This document shows positions 1 through 12,100 of a stretch of 64,000 nt of DNA, piece by piece. The notes under the pieces were generated by a model, which was not told the origin of the DNA, ran no database searches, and saw only the letters and a program-made list of their open reading frames with translations. A program made the translations under genes and the position numbers. This stretch comes from Bursaphelenchus xylophilus (lineage: Eukaryota; Nematoda; Chromadorea; Rhabditida; Aphelenchoididae): contig CAJFCV020000001.1 of NCBI GenBank assembly GCA_904066235.2, positions 10,101,291-10,165,290 of the forward strand, in the 5' to 3' direction. The stretch's first letter is position 1. Each line of letters begins with the position of its first letter.

Positions 1-696
1 TATCCTCCACATTGCTGTAACACACCGACAACTGGTTTCGGAGTTATCTTTTTCTCTTCTGTTTGCTCCTCCTCGTCATTGGAACGTTTCCTAAACATCA
101 AATCAAATAATTGCAACAAAACCTACCTTTTTCTTATAATTCCCAGAGCAGGTTTCTCTTTTTTATTGGCCAAAAGCGCTCCCGCCTTGACTTTAGGTGC
201 TGTAATGTTCCCGACCGATGAAGTGGGTTTATCAACCTGCTCATAGGCTCGTCGTTGCTGTTCAATTAGCTCTCGCTCTTCCTAAGACGAGTTATTATAT
301 TATCCATGAGGAGGTCCCACCTTTTTCTTCGAGCTCTCTTTTTCATATTTTAACTTGGCGACAGTCTGCAGGAAATCGACTTCATCCTCGGCTAATCCAA
401 TTTTGGCGGCTGAAAGACGATTTCGTAATTATCAAATTTCACTAAATTAGGCAAACAAAATATTAAGTTAAACATACCCTCAGCCTTTTCAGCATCAATT
501 TCTTCTTGTTTCAACTCTTTAGCAGCTTTTAATCGTTCAAACAATGGTCGAGGATCATACTCTTCTTCCTCTTCTGAAACAACAAATATAAATCAACGAA
601 AAAGAAACGATTGTCGGTATCAGGTGTACAATATAAAAATGACTTACTTCCTTCTTCTTTTAGCTTTTCGATCTCTTTTTCCGATACAAAGTTCAT
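1..696 (-). CDS. FAM192A: FAM192A/PSME3IP1 (NIP30-domain) homologue, 3' end off the window
   Basis: Five exons read in phase on the minus strand: 648-696, 478-573, 321-409, 127-281 and 1-90, the last running off the left edge. The start codon at 694-696 opens with MNFVSEKEIEKLKEEG. This is followed by the acidic stretch EEEEYDPRPLFERL, a segment KIGLAEDEVDFL, and a basic coiled region with ELIEQQRRAYEQ. Order and spacing match the N-terminal NIP30 domain of vertebrate FAM192A, a nuclear protein known to bind the PA28-gamma proteasome activator (family knowledge). The visible tail reaches GVLQQCGG, near the family's conserved C-terminal patch. Introns are 39-80 bases. The gene is divergent from the epimerase gene, with 381 bases between start codons. 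Confidence 0.8.
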
Positions 697-1077
697 CTTA
701 CAGTGTATTATTTTCCAAAAAATGTTGATCCACCAAAAAGCAAAAATATTTTTTCTCTTGTAACACAATGCCAGAGATCTTGTTTTCGCAATGGGACGCA
801 CAAAACTCTCGGTGAATGCGGCGAAATTGATAAAAACTGTCAGTAGGAATTATTTGTAGTAAACTACTGTCAGAATGACTTTGAGAGTGTCCTTTACGAG
901 TTGCACAAATCTCTCCCCTTCGGGGATTTACCTATTTTCTTTGTCTTGAACACCAAGAATAAAGTCATGGTAACATAATTTATGGAAAGCCGGTTCGAAA
1001 CGTGGACAGACGCCCGTTTTACGTGGATCTCTTCTTCATAAAAGATCTGCGATCTGATAACAACATTAGTCTAAAAA
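697..1077. promoter_or_regulatory. Shared upstream region of two divergent genes
   Basis: The 381 bases between the start codons of the FAM192A-like gene (minus) and the epimerase gene (plus) must contain both promoters and 5' untranslated regions. I see no convincing TATA box and no open frame worth calling. Assignment rests on gene orientation only. Confidence 0.4.
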
Positions 1078-2294
<1,217 letters not shown>

Positions 2295-2667
2295 CAAGAT
2301 GTTGACCGCAGAGAACGGTGTTTTGAACATTCCAAATTTCCCAAGTGCCTTGGTAATTCAAATACCATTACTGTAGAACCTACACTAACGTTAATTAATA
2401 AAGTAATTTAATGTAGCGAAGAGGTGGATTTGATATATAATTTTGTAAAGAGACGCCGTAGAATGTCAGTAGAGAATTTCGCCACATACAACCTTCAAAA
2501 TTAGTATTTTCACTAATTACGAAATCGTCCCACCACGAAAACAACGAATGCCAAAAATATTGGCATTCTGTTATCTTTGGCAGAGCGAGGTGTTTTCTGG
2601 AGAAAAATTGTAAATTATTGATGTAACTTGATTCTGTATTGGTTTTCAAGTCCCTAAAATTCTAAAT

Positions 2668-3230
2668 ATGAACCGCCTAGCTTCGACTCACCTTCTCAAC
2701 AGGTTATTTTCACCCCAGACGTCAAAATTCAGATTCTATGCAGCTGAACCAGAATACAGAGGGCCCAAAGAGATGACACTCAAGCTTCCATCAAGACGAT
2801 TAGATGCGGTACTTAAAAGGACCTCGAACATGGGAACAACGTAAGATTTGTATTTTTCTTTTTGTTGTTTTAGGTATAAGGTGTAGAATGCAAAAATAAT
2901 TTTGTTGATGCGAAAGGCTTATCTATTGTTATGCTAGCTGGATTCCAAATCTTCTTGATGTAAAAGTTATTTACTTTCAGAGCACTGGAAAAATCACTGG
3001 CCCGAGGTTTGATCCGAGTAAACGAAGAGGTCTGCAATAAGAAGGCGTACAATGTTGAACCCGGAGATGTCCTTGAACTGTGGCTGGCCCCTCTGAAGGA
3101 CAACCCTAACCTCGCAAAGGCCCACTATGTGGAAGTGGTTGATTTTCAAATCAAACCGGACAATTATCATATTCTTGTTCAAGTGGATAAAGATCTGGTG
3201 GTGCAGAATTGGAGAAAGGATGAGATGTGA
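2668..3230 (+). CDS. MTRES1: Mitochondrial S4-domain RNA-binding protein, MTRES1 (C6orf203)-like
   Basis: Two exons (2668-2840 and 2981-3230) encode 140 residues. The first 30 residues are basic and hydroxyl-rich with no acidic residue (MNRLASTHLLNRLF), as expected of a mitochondrial targeting sequence. Residues about 45-100 form an S4-like RNA-binding fold: RRLDAVLKR, then ALEKSLARGLIRVNEE, then VEPGDVLELWL. This order matches MTRES1, which binds mitochondrial RNA and rescues transcription or translation under stress (family knowledge). It is shorter than the human protein and lacks its long linker. It lies 373 bases downstream of the epimerase gene on the same strand; that gap alone does not prove an operon. 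Another small S4 protein cannot be excluded. Confidence 0.72.
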
Positions 3231-5451
3231 AGAATAAGGTCTCGAGGTCTTTTGGAAGAGAAAAGACAATCTTTGAATCCAACAGTTACCAAATTAGGTT
3301 GTTTTGACTAGATTTTTGTTATTGTTTTATCGATGGTGTATAATATTTATATTATTTTGGCTGATAAATCTTCTAATTTCTCAATTGTTGTGTTAAATGT
3401 CCTTGACGATGGTTGATAGCCATGTTTACTCTCTATTTCACTCGCCTTTTCTTGCAAAAGATGGGTCTTTTGCCTCTTATTTCTTGATATTATTCGTATT
3501 GTTTGTGCCCCGGAACTCCTGTCCCTAAATCTTTTCGAGTGCACGGGATATTCCTCTTGCTTTTGGTCGCTTTTCTCACAAGGAACACTGTTCTCAACGG
3601 TCTAGACGTTTGACAACGCAAAAAATCTTTTTTTGTTTTGTTTTAGATCACATGAAGAGCAGCTGAAGCCCGGGGAGGGAGGGATCTGACTGGTCTCTGT
3701 TTTCTACTTAAAAATCAAGTCACATTCCCCTTTTTTGCGGGCGTTCCGATTATTTTGCACCGGCTTCGGGACGAGGTTTATTAATTTTTACCTACTATAA
3801 TATAATTTTTTGCCGGATTTTCCAATTTAGCCCTTTGCATAGGTTGTTTTGCCTCCAAATATGTCGTTATCACTTATGATCGGCATAAGAGGGTGTTTAC
3901 AGCGAGTGACCTTGATGATTTCCATTGCCGATTATTTTTTTTTTGATGTTCCTAAAATAATTGTTCCAAAAGTTGTTGATGGAAGACGTTTTTGCATATC
4001 TTTTGAAGTTCGTTTATTTCGTAATCAATCTCCATTTGACCTTTGCCTAGTTTCAGGGTCTTTTTCGAATTTCTTTGGGTCTTTTTTTCGTCCTTTTAAA
4101 GTCCCCAAAGCTAACAAAAAATGGATTCCCATTTGGCGGCCCAAGTGTCCAGAAAGGGTCGATTTTGTGGAATGGAGAAGCTGGAAATCCATTTAATCCG
4201 TTATTTTCAGTCGAACTTGACCTAAAGTAATATAATTGTAGGGGTTTAGGACACCGTATTTTAGAAAATTTCAGCATTTTTACGGACATTTCTGATATTT
4301 GTAGTCTATTTTTGGATTTTTAAAATTATTTTATCTGTGTTTTTTTGAAAGATTTATCATCGCAGATACGTGTTTTTCTCTTAGTTGTTTACATCTTCAC
4401 CTTTAATTTCTCAAGGCCTTTGATGTGTTTTTATTGGATTTTTTGCTGAGACGGTTTATAATTGAATCTGGTAGAGGGAGCAGAGCTCAAAACGCCTTAG
4501 GGCATCCAATTTTTAATAAATTCGGGCAAGAATTTGTGATTGCAAAAGCTATTGTGTAACCTTACAATACTTAGGCTAGCAGAAATTCACTACAACGTAT
4601 TTTACAAACAATTTTATATTATCCTAGGTATTTCTTACTACCTTCAAAATTTCCTTTTTTTCTCATCGTTCTTTGCAGTTAACGCTCCGAAACTTCAAAA
4701 TACGTTGAAAGAATTGCCTGCTGCGTATTTTGAAGTCTCTTTTGTTGTGTCGCATCAAAGAACCACCCCGATATTGTAATAGTTTGTTTTGCTGACTCTC
4801 GAACCATTATTTATCTATTTTTATCGCAAAAAAGGTGATTTTAGACAGTTAAGATGGTTGAAAACAAAAAAACAGGAGCATTTGTTATTTCGTTCAGAGG
4901 TTTGGCTACTTTAATTGTCAAAAAATTTCTTTTGTTACCTAAAATAATATAAAGTGCCCGATTATCGGAAGGATAATATAAAATCTTGAGGTTTTATTAA
5001 CCCTCTTCAAATTTCATACCGAACCTGCCATCTGCAACGCATACGTGACCAACTGAGGCCCATACTGCGGTTAGAACACTCCTTTTTCCCTTTATTTTTA
5101 TCCTTTTCTTCCCGCGGCTCGGCCGTGCGCGCTCAAGCCAAAGTCCCAGGGTTTTTTTTGTTCTCTCTGAACTCAAATTTTTGTCGTAACTTCTGTTGTT
5201 TGGCCATAAACAAAAGTAGGCGTACTTCTGAACATAAAATTTATATTTTACTAGAAGATTTAGGTAATATTTAAAAATTTTCATGGTTTTTTATGGGAAT
5301 TTGAATTAAATATGACGCAATATTACTGTTTGGTTGTTTTTGAATGTGAAACATCACCGAGTTAATGCGAATTTGATAGTTTTAGTGGAAATTTTATCTC
5401 ATGTGAAAGGGTAATATAATTTCAGGGTCCAGAGCCAGATAGAACTCAGAG
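3231..5451. other. Gene-poor interval between MTRES1-like and GPD2
   Basis: AT-rich sequence with several short open frames (for example 3849-4196 plus and 4053-4289 minus) that lack splice context, protein-like composition or recognisable motifs. It probably holds the 3' end of the upstream gene and the 5' untranslated region of GPD2. An acceptor-like TTTCAG just before 5426 may be a 5' UTR intron end or a trans-splice site. An inverted repeat at 4693-4735 is listed separately. Confidence 0.5.
4693..4735. repeat. 12-bp inverted repeat (hairpin)
   Basis: CTTCAAAATACG at 4693-4704 is exactly reverse-complementary to CGTATTTTGAAG at 4724-4735, separated by 19 bases. The AAATACG word inside the arms recurs in many introns and intergenic segments of this window. 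Function is unknown. Confidence 0.7.
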
Positions 5452-8400
5452 ATGGCTTCCCGGTTGGGCGGTTCCAGGCTGGTCGGCCTGATTAAAAGAA
5501 TTGGACAAAGCCGGACCTTCAAAGTCACAGCGGCCGTTGGGACAACTCTTGGAGGCCTCTATTATTTGGATGTTTGGAATGAAAAGCACTTCCAGAAAGA
5601 AACGGTATGGGTATTTTGACTTTTTTCTTGTATTTTTAGGCCATTCTGGAGGTACTGTAAAAATATTACTTATGAAAAAATATTACACTAGGCAAGAATT
5701 ACTAATTGCCTGCTATTTTTATATAATTTTTAGGAGAAATACTTCCGAATTGCCTTGGCCGACTCCCAAATCCGTGCGGAACTCAACAAACGTCCATCGG
5801 GAGCTCTCCCCACTCGTCAGGAACTGTTGGCCAGATTAAAAGAAGATGAATTTGATGTTTTGGTCATTGGCGGAGGTGCCACTGGAGCCGGTGTAGCCTT
5901 GGATGCGACAACAAGGGGCTTGAAAACAGCTCTTGTCGAACTTGATGATTTCTCATCCGGCACTAGCTCAAGATCAACCAAACTTATCCATGGAGGGGTT
6001 AGATATCTGCAAGCAGCCATCTTCGGACTGGACATAGAGCAATACAAAATGGTCAAGGAGGCGTTGTTCGAACGTGCGAACCTGCTAGAGATCGCTCCTC
6101 ACCTATCTTACCCATTGCCCATCATGATTCCCGTTTATAAGTAAGTGCAATATTCTTTTTTTAATTTTTTTTTGATTTTTAGGTATGAAAAGTTTAATAA
6201 GATTGGGAATGACCTAAAAATTTGTTTTAGGTACTGGCAGATCCCGTATTACTACGCAGGCATCAAAGCATACGATCTGGTCTCTGGCCGGAGAGTCCTA
6301 AAACATTCGTATTTTGTGGGCAAAGAAACCTCTTTGGAGAGATTCCCCATGTTAAAGAAGGAGAACCTAAAAGGATCCTTGATCTATTACGATGGTGCCC
6401 ACAACGATGCAAGAATGAATTTGGCCATTATTTTGACCGCTATCAGACATGGCGCCAAGGCTGTAAATCACGTAAAAGTGGAGACGTTGTTGAAAGATCC
6501 GGAAGGAAAATTGGTCGGAGCTCATGTTAAGGACATGGTAGGGAGATTTGGTTTAGGTTTGGGTTTGAATTCGGCGGGAATATATTAGTTTTGGTCGATT
6601 TATGAGAAATTTAGCCTAGTATAATATAAAATTTTGGATATAAAATTTTGTTGTGTTTTAGGTCAGTGGAGCCGAATGGGACGTGAAAGCCAAGGCCATT
6701 GTGAATGCCACAGGCCCCTTTACCGACTCGATGAGAGTAATGGCGGACCCTGAGACCAAGCCGATTTGCGTCCCTTCAGCTGGTGTTCATGTGGTTCTCC
6801 CGGGCTATTACACGTAAGTATAGATGCTATTTGGATTGTTTTTGGGTTTAGGGACTGTTTTTTGAAAGTTTGGATCACATGAAATGATTTGACCCCATTT
6901 TTTGCCCATTATAATGTCACCCATTACAGCCCAAGTGGATTTGGTCTTTTGGACCCCCAAACCAGCGATGGCCGTGTGATTTTCTTCCTCCCCTGGCAAA
7001 AGATGACCGTCGCCGGAACCACGGATGCCAGCGCCGAACTCACCTTCCATCCAGCCCCCAAGAATCAGGACATTGAATTCATCCTGGGCGAGATCCGAAG
7101 ATACCTCTCGAAGGATGTGACCATCCGAAGAGGCGACGTCATGTCCGCTTGGAGTGGCCTAAGACCATTGGTTAGAGATCCGAACAAGACCAACACCGCC
7201 TCGCTGGCTAGGAATCATATTATCGAGGTGGGAAAAAGTGGCCTGATCACCATCGCAGGAGGAAAATGGACAACTTATCGTCATATGGCCGAAGAAACTG
7301 TCGATACCCTGGTGAAAGTACATAATTTGAAGACTAGAAACAACTGTGTCACCCCTGGTCAGTGAGAATTTTAAAGATTTTTGGTGATTTCTTTGGGATC
7401 TGGTCAAGTGTAATGCAAAACTTTGATAAAAATAGTGATTTATCGTAATTTTATTCAATTTTAGGCCTTATGCTGGAAGGTGCACACAACTGGGACCCTC
7501 TTTTATATATCCATTTGGTACAGGATTACGGTATTGACACGGATATTGCCCAACATTTGGCTAACACTTATGGAGACAGAGCGTTTGTGGTGGCAAGAAT
7601 GTGCAAAATGACCGGTAAAAGATGGCCAATCGTTGGTTCCAGACTCCATGAAGAGTTCCCTTACCTGGATGCAGAGGTCCGATATGCTGTTAAGGAGTAC
7701 GCATGCACTGCCGTGGATGTCATCGCCAGAAGGTTGAGATTGGCTTTCCTGAACACATACGCCGCTCATGAAGTGCTGGATAGAGTCTGTCAGATCATGG
7801 GAGAGGAGTTGAAGTGGAGCAGTGCCGAACAGAGGGTAAGAATTAAAAAATATAGCAGATTTTACCTAAAATAATGTCATTTTTGACATGGATAATATAA
7901 TTTTTGATTGGGTTGGTGGTTTTCTGGTTTGATTTTTACGGAAAATAATTTCAGCGTCAATTGGATGTGGCCAGGACCTTCATCGACCGGGAAATGGGCC
8001 AAGAAGCGAGGGCTCAGTCCATGAATGAGATCACCTTAAACCTGACGAGAGAGGAAATGCAGGCTGCCAAGGAACGATTCAACTTGTTGGACAGAGACAG
8101 AAAGGGTCATATTACTGTGAACGACATTCGGCGACACTTTAGAGTAAGTTTAACATTTCAAATTGGAACTATTTTATATTCATCATGGATAATATAAATT
8201 TTTAGGAAAATAACAGCAAAATTGATGAGCGATTACTCCACGAACTCCTAAATGAAGTCGACATGAACAAGAACGGTGAATTGGAGCTCACAGAGTTCTT
8301 CCAGGTAAGATTTGAACACTTTTGAAATCAAAATTTTTCATGGATAATATAATTTTGCTCGATTTTAGCTGTATTCCGGCCTGAAAGGAGGTCAAATCAC

Positions 8401-8473
8401 CCAAAATCGACTGGTCCGATACCTCGACGAACTCAGCACCCCCGATGTCAGCCGCTCTGGTGGAGGTTTCTAA
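5452..8473 (+). CDS. GPD2: Mitochondrial FAD-dependent glycerol-3-phosphate dehydrogenase with EF-hands
   Basis: Nine exons (5452-5604, 5734-6140, 6231-6537, 6662-6813, 6930-7357, 7465-7835, 7955-8143, 8206-8304, 8369-8473) join in phase to 736 residues, close to animal orthologues. The enzyme oxidises glycerol-3-phosphate on the outer face of the inner mitochondrial membrane and passes electrons to ubiquinone. Visible marks are a basic N-terminus plus hydrophobic segment, the FAD motif VIGGGATGAG near residue 96, FSSGTSSRSTKLIHGGVRYL, NATGPFTDS, LITIAGGKWTTYR and YACTAVD. The C-terminus has two calcium-binding loops, DRDRKGHITVNDI (about 651-663) and DMNKNGELELTEF (about 688-700). Three alternative splice options are visible: a 12-base in-frame microexon at 5640-5651, an acceptor 48 bases upstream of exon 3, and a different terminal exon at 8929. 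Confidence 0.96.
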
Positions 8474-8928
8474 TTTTTTCTTTCCATTTTGCAGTTGTTA
8501 AGGTCTTTTTATCCAGAATTTGATGTGTCTTACGGTTGGTGAGAACTCATTAGTCTGTTACAATACCGTTTTTGTTGCCCTCGACAAAATTGTAACCCTC
8601 TTTTAGGTAGTTTGTCTAGAAATTTAGCTATAATCATACAAAATTTATATTGTTTTAGTGTCTTTTATGTCTGAAATCCACACAAATTACTTATTTTTGA
8701 CCAGGGATTACCGTTAAAGCGATACTTCCCAAAAATTTCACAATAATCTTAATATTTCGCTACCATTTTTACTCAACTTTTCAATTTTTAAAAAGTTTTT
8801 TTTTCGATTTTTTTGTTATTTTGATTTTGGAAAAGTAATAAAAAATTGACAATATTTTTGAACAAAAGTAGTTTTTTTTAGATTTTTTGAGATTTTCAGA
8901 AATTTTGATGACTAAAATAATGTTCCAG

Positions 8929-9032
8929 GTGCCACCAGAGACGCTGTCGCCAAGGTAATTTACGATGCCATGCTTGGAAAAGAAACGGAGAGGTGCCCCA
9001 CCAAAAAAGATCACAAAAAGTTGTTCGGATGA
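8929..9032 (+). CDS. GPD2: Probable alternative terminal exon of GPD2
   Basis: A CCAG acceptor precedes 8929. If GPD2 exon 9 is cut at 8465 (GT at 8466-8467, two codons before the normal stop), the phases match exactly and this exon replaces the last residue with a 33-residue basic tail: GATRDAVAKVIYDAMLGKE, then TERCPTKKDHKKLFG, then a stop at 9030-9032. The frame is open throughout, and a poly(A) signal AATAAA follows at 9054-9059. No AATAAA was noticed between the first stop and this exon. The donor GTTTCT is weak, so alternative use is more likely than constitutive use. Confidence 0.55.
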
Positions 9033-9144
9033 GGATAATCTTACTCTAAAATCAATAAAAAGTCATCATTTTACTGAAAAAAAACGATTAAATCTGGATA
9101 AAATTTATTGCAAATAGTGTATGTACAAGGTTACTATCACATCT

Positions 9145-12100
9145 CTAGGACTTTATAAGCTCAAAGTCGGGATCACTGGGGAAATTGGGATCCTCTCCGA
9201 GGTAGACGCTCCAATAAACAATGTTGAACATGATGAATGCGGCCGGGAAGAGGACCCTGGAAGCAGGGATTGGGGTAGTTCGGAAGGAGAATAACACAAT
9301 TTTACAGTGTGAAGATTAAATTTTGTATGCATGGTTTGGAAATATCACGCTTTTTAAAAAGTGCGTAGACTTTTTTTGTCGGGAGCCGCACGGTGCAAAA
9401 AACCTCTTTTTGCGCGGTGCATTTGACCGTTTGCACTGTGCACCCGGATATCGCGGCGACATGGGCTTTCCTCACTGACGAATTTTGGGCGCGCGAAAAG
9501 AAATTGCACAGTGCAAAGTGTTTCGAAGAGGATCGCGTCGCGGAACATGCACGTTGCGGTGCGAAAAAAGGCCGAAAAAAGTCTACGCACTTTTGAAAAA
9601 TCGCAATAAATATTTTGCACTGTGCAGAAAACAGAAAAATCGCACAGTGCGAGCGACAAAGAGGAGAACTGCACAGTGCGAGCGGAGACTGCAAAAAGCG
9701 CACGGTGCATTGTCGCAAATTTTGCACAGTGCAAAGGAATTTTGAAAACGCAATTTTCTAACAATGAAAAAATGAAAGGAAAATTGCACAGTGCGAAATA
9801 AAATACAGACCGCACAGTGCAGTGGAAAAATTAAACTGCACAGTGCAGTCGTAAAATTTGAAAATTTCGTCGTTTTACGCCATCGCTTACCTCGCAATGA
9901 TATCGATTCTCTCCGCCCTTCCCCTCTCACTCAGTAACGAGCACCATCTGATCAATTCGACCCTCTTCCTCTGTCCCTGATACACCAAATCCCCGATGTC
10001 ATGCATCGTCCAATCGGGTTCGTTGTTGTTCAGGATGTCCCTGGAAGTGGGGCCTTCCATTCTGCGCAGCTCGATATCCGAATCAGAGTCTCCGTAATGC
10101 ATATTTAATTGGACTTTGCGACGTTTTCGGAGAATGCTCTGAAAGTAATGGGATAATTGTAAATGGAAAAAATGGGTAAAATACGACGCAAATTCACCGG
10201 AAATTTTTTTAGAAGGTTTTTCATAACCTATACAACCAAATTTGGGAGAAAAAATTTCAATTTGGAACTCTTTAAATGTGTCAGGATGACGGATTTTTGT
10301 ATGAAATTTGATGACGATCGAAGAAGCAGAATTTTTTGCAATATCTTTGTGGTCTCTACAATGAATTTTTATTATGCATATCTAATTATATGTAAGTTAG
10401 AAAAAAGGAGTCATAATGACGGCTTTTCTGGATTTTTTGAAAAAGCCTTATTTTATAATACAAATCTTGACGAGAAATTTGAAATGCTGAAAGATTTATG
10501 ATGACAATTCCTTACCCTTTTTGCATTCGCCCCAAACAATTTCTTCTTTTGAGGCGCAATATTTTGGATATTACTATCCACCACATTGGACAATCTCGTT
10601 TTATTCATGGTGACCTTGTGCATCTGCTTGTTCTCATCCAAAATCCCCAAATAATTGACAAACGAGTATTCGATGAGCGATGCGAAAATGAAAACCACAC
10701 ATCCGCCGATCCTAAAACGCAAAAATTATATTATTTTAGACAAGTGCAACTAAATTGATGACAAAAAGTTTAAAAGTAATCGGTTACTTACCAAATATCG
10801 ATGCTTTTGGCGTAACTAACCGGAGGGAGGTTGGAATTAATGGCATGAGAAGTGGTGATCATTGTGAGGAGGGTGACAATGGCCAGGGGAACTCGGGCCG
10901 CCGTCGACTTCCAATCAATCCAATAGGAGACCCAGGAAACGGCCACTAACATGGCTGAGGGAATGTACAGTTGGAGGAGGAAGAAGGAGAAAACCCGCTT
11001 TAGAGTTAGTTGGACTCGGAGGCAAGAGTAGGTTCCTGAAATTTAACGATTAATATCAGATATCTAGTGCAATGTAATGATCATAACTTTTTTTTATTTT
11101 TGCAAAAAGTATAAATAAGCCGTTTGAAATGACTCTGTATGTCCTACTATCCTATAGGAGTGACATTTTTATTTTTTATTTGCATGCACGGTGCAAATAA
11201 AACAAATAATATTTCTGTGCACTGTGCGGCACGGACAAAAGATCGCAAAAAACGCACAGTGCGGAAAGAAAGACAGAAAAAAAGACGATTGCACTGTGCG
11301 ACAAAAACGTTTTTTTGCACGGTGCATAAAATCGCAAAAAGAGAAATCGCACCGTGCGAAAATATGGGACTGCACTGTGCAATGGAAAGAACAAAAATTG
11401 CACGGTGCAGTATTGAGTTAAGAGTTTTTTCAGGGCTTTTAAGTATAAAAAAAGTAAAAAAAACCACTTACCAGTGTTAGTCACACTATCACAAGTTGCA
11501 TTTTTGACCTTAACAATCTCAAAATTAGGCAGCGCTCCATTTGCCGTCGGAGAAAGAGTGATTCCAATCTCACTCCAGTCGTAAATGATGTCCTTGGTGG
11601 TATAGGCATAACTGGCAAAATCTGAAAAAGTATTGGAAATATCATCATAGTATAGTTTTAAGTCTGAACATACCAATAAAGCATTCCTGAGTGTCCATGG
11701 GATATCGGATTAAATTCATATCACAAGACAAGGTCAATGTGAGACGACGATCGTATGTTACTAGACCATCCTTTCGGATCTTTACGAAACGATTCTCCTA
11801 AAAAAACAGAGTAAAATACGGTGGTAAAGAAGTAGATTTGTTTTGAAAAATTCAACAATTGAAAAAAAAAATTTACAAAGTTAGTGTGAAAAAGCAAGAA
11901 TTGGCTTTTATTTGAAAACATTTCGTATTTTACCCACCTGATCCAACATGTGATACCACCCGTTTCTCTCGTTCTGAAAGAAAGTGTCAGGGATCCAAGG
12001 CTGTTGGTCTTGCGCAAAATTGATGACTTCCAGATTCCGGAACTCATGACGTTGATCGAATCTCAGCCTCTCGTCATACCATCGCTGTTGGAAGCGAAAT

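Noticed and set aside
3849..4289. Overlapping frames on both strands upstream of GPD2
   Set aside because: AT-rich, no splice borders, no family resemblance.
9302..9930. Several frames rich in HSAV, HCA or CTVQ
   Set aside because: They are translations of the GCAC-N-GTGC repeat in channel intron 9; the same words appear at 11147-11676 and 12283-12708.
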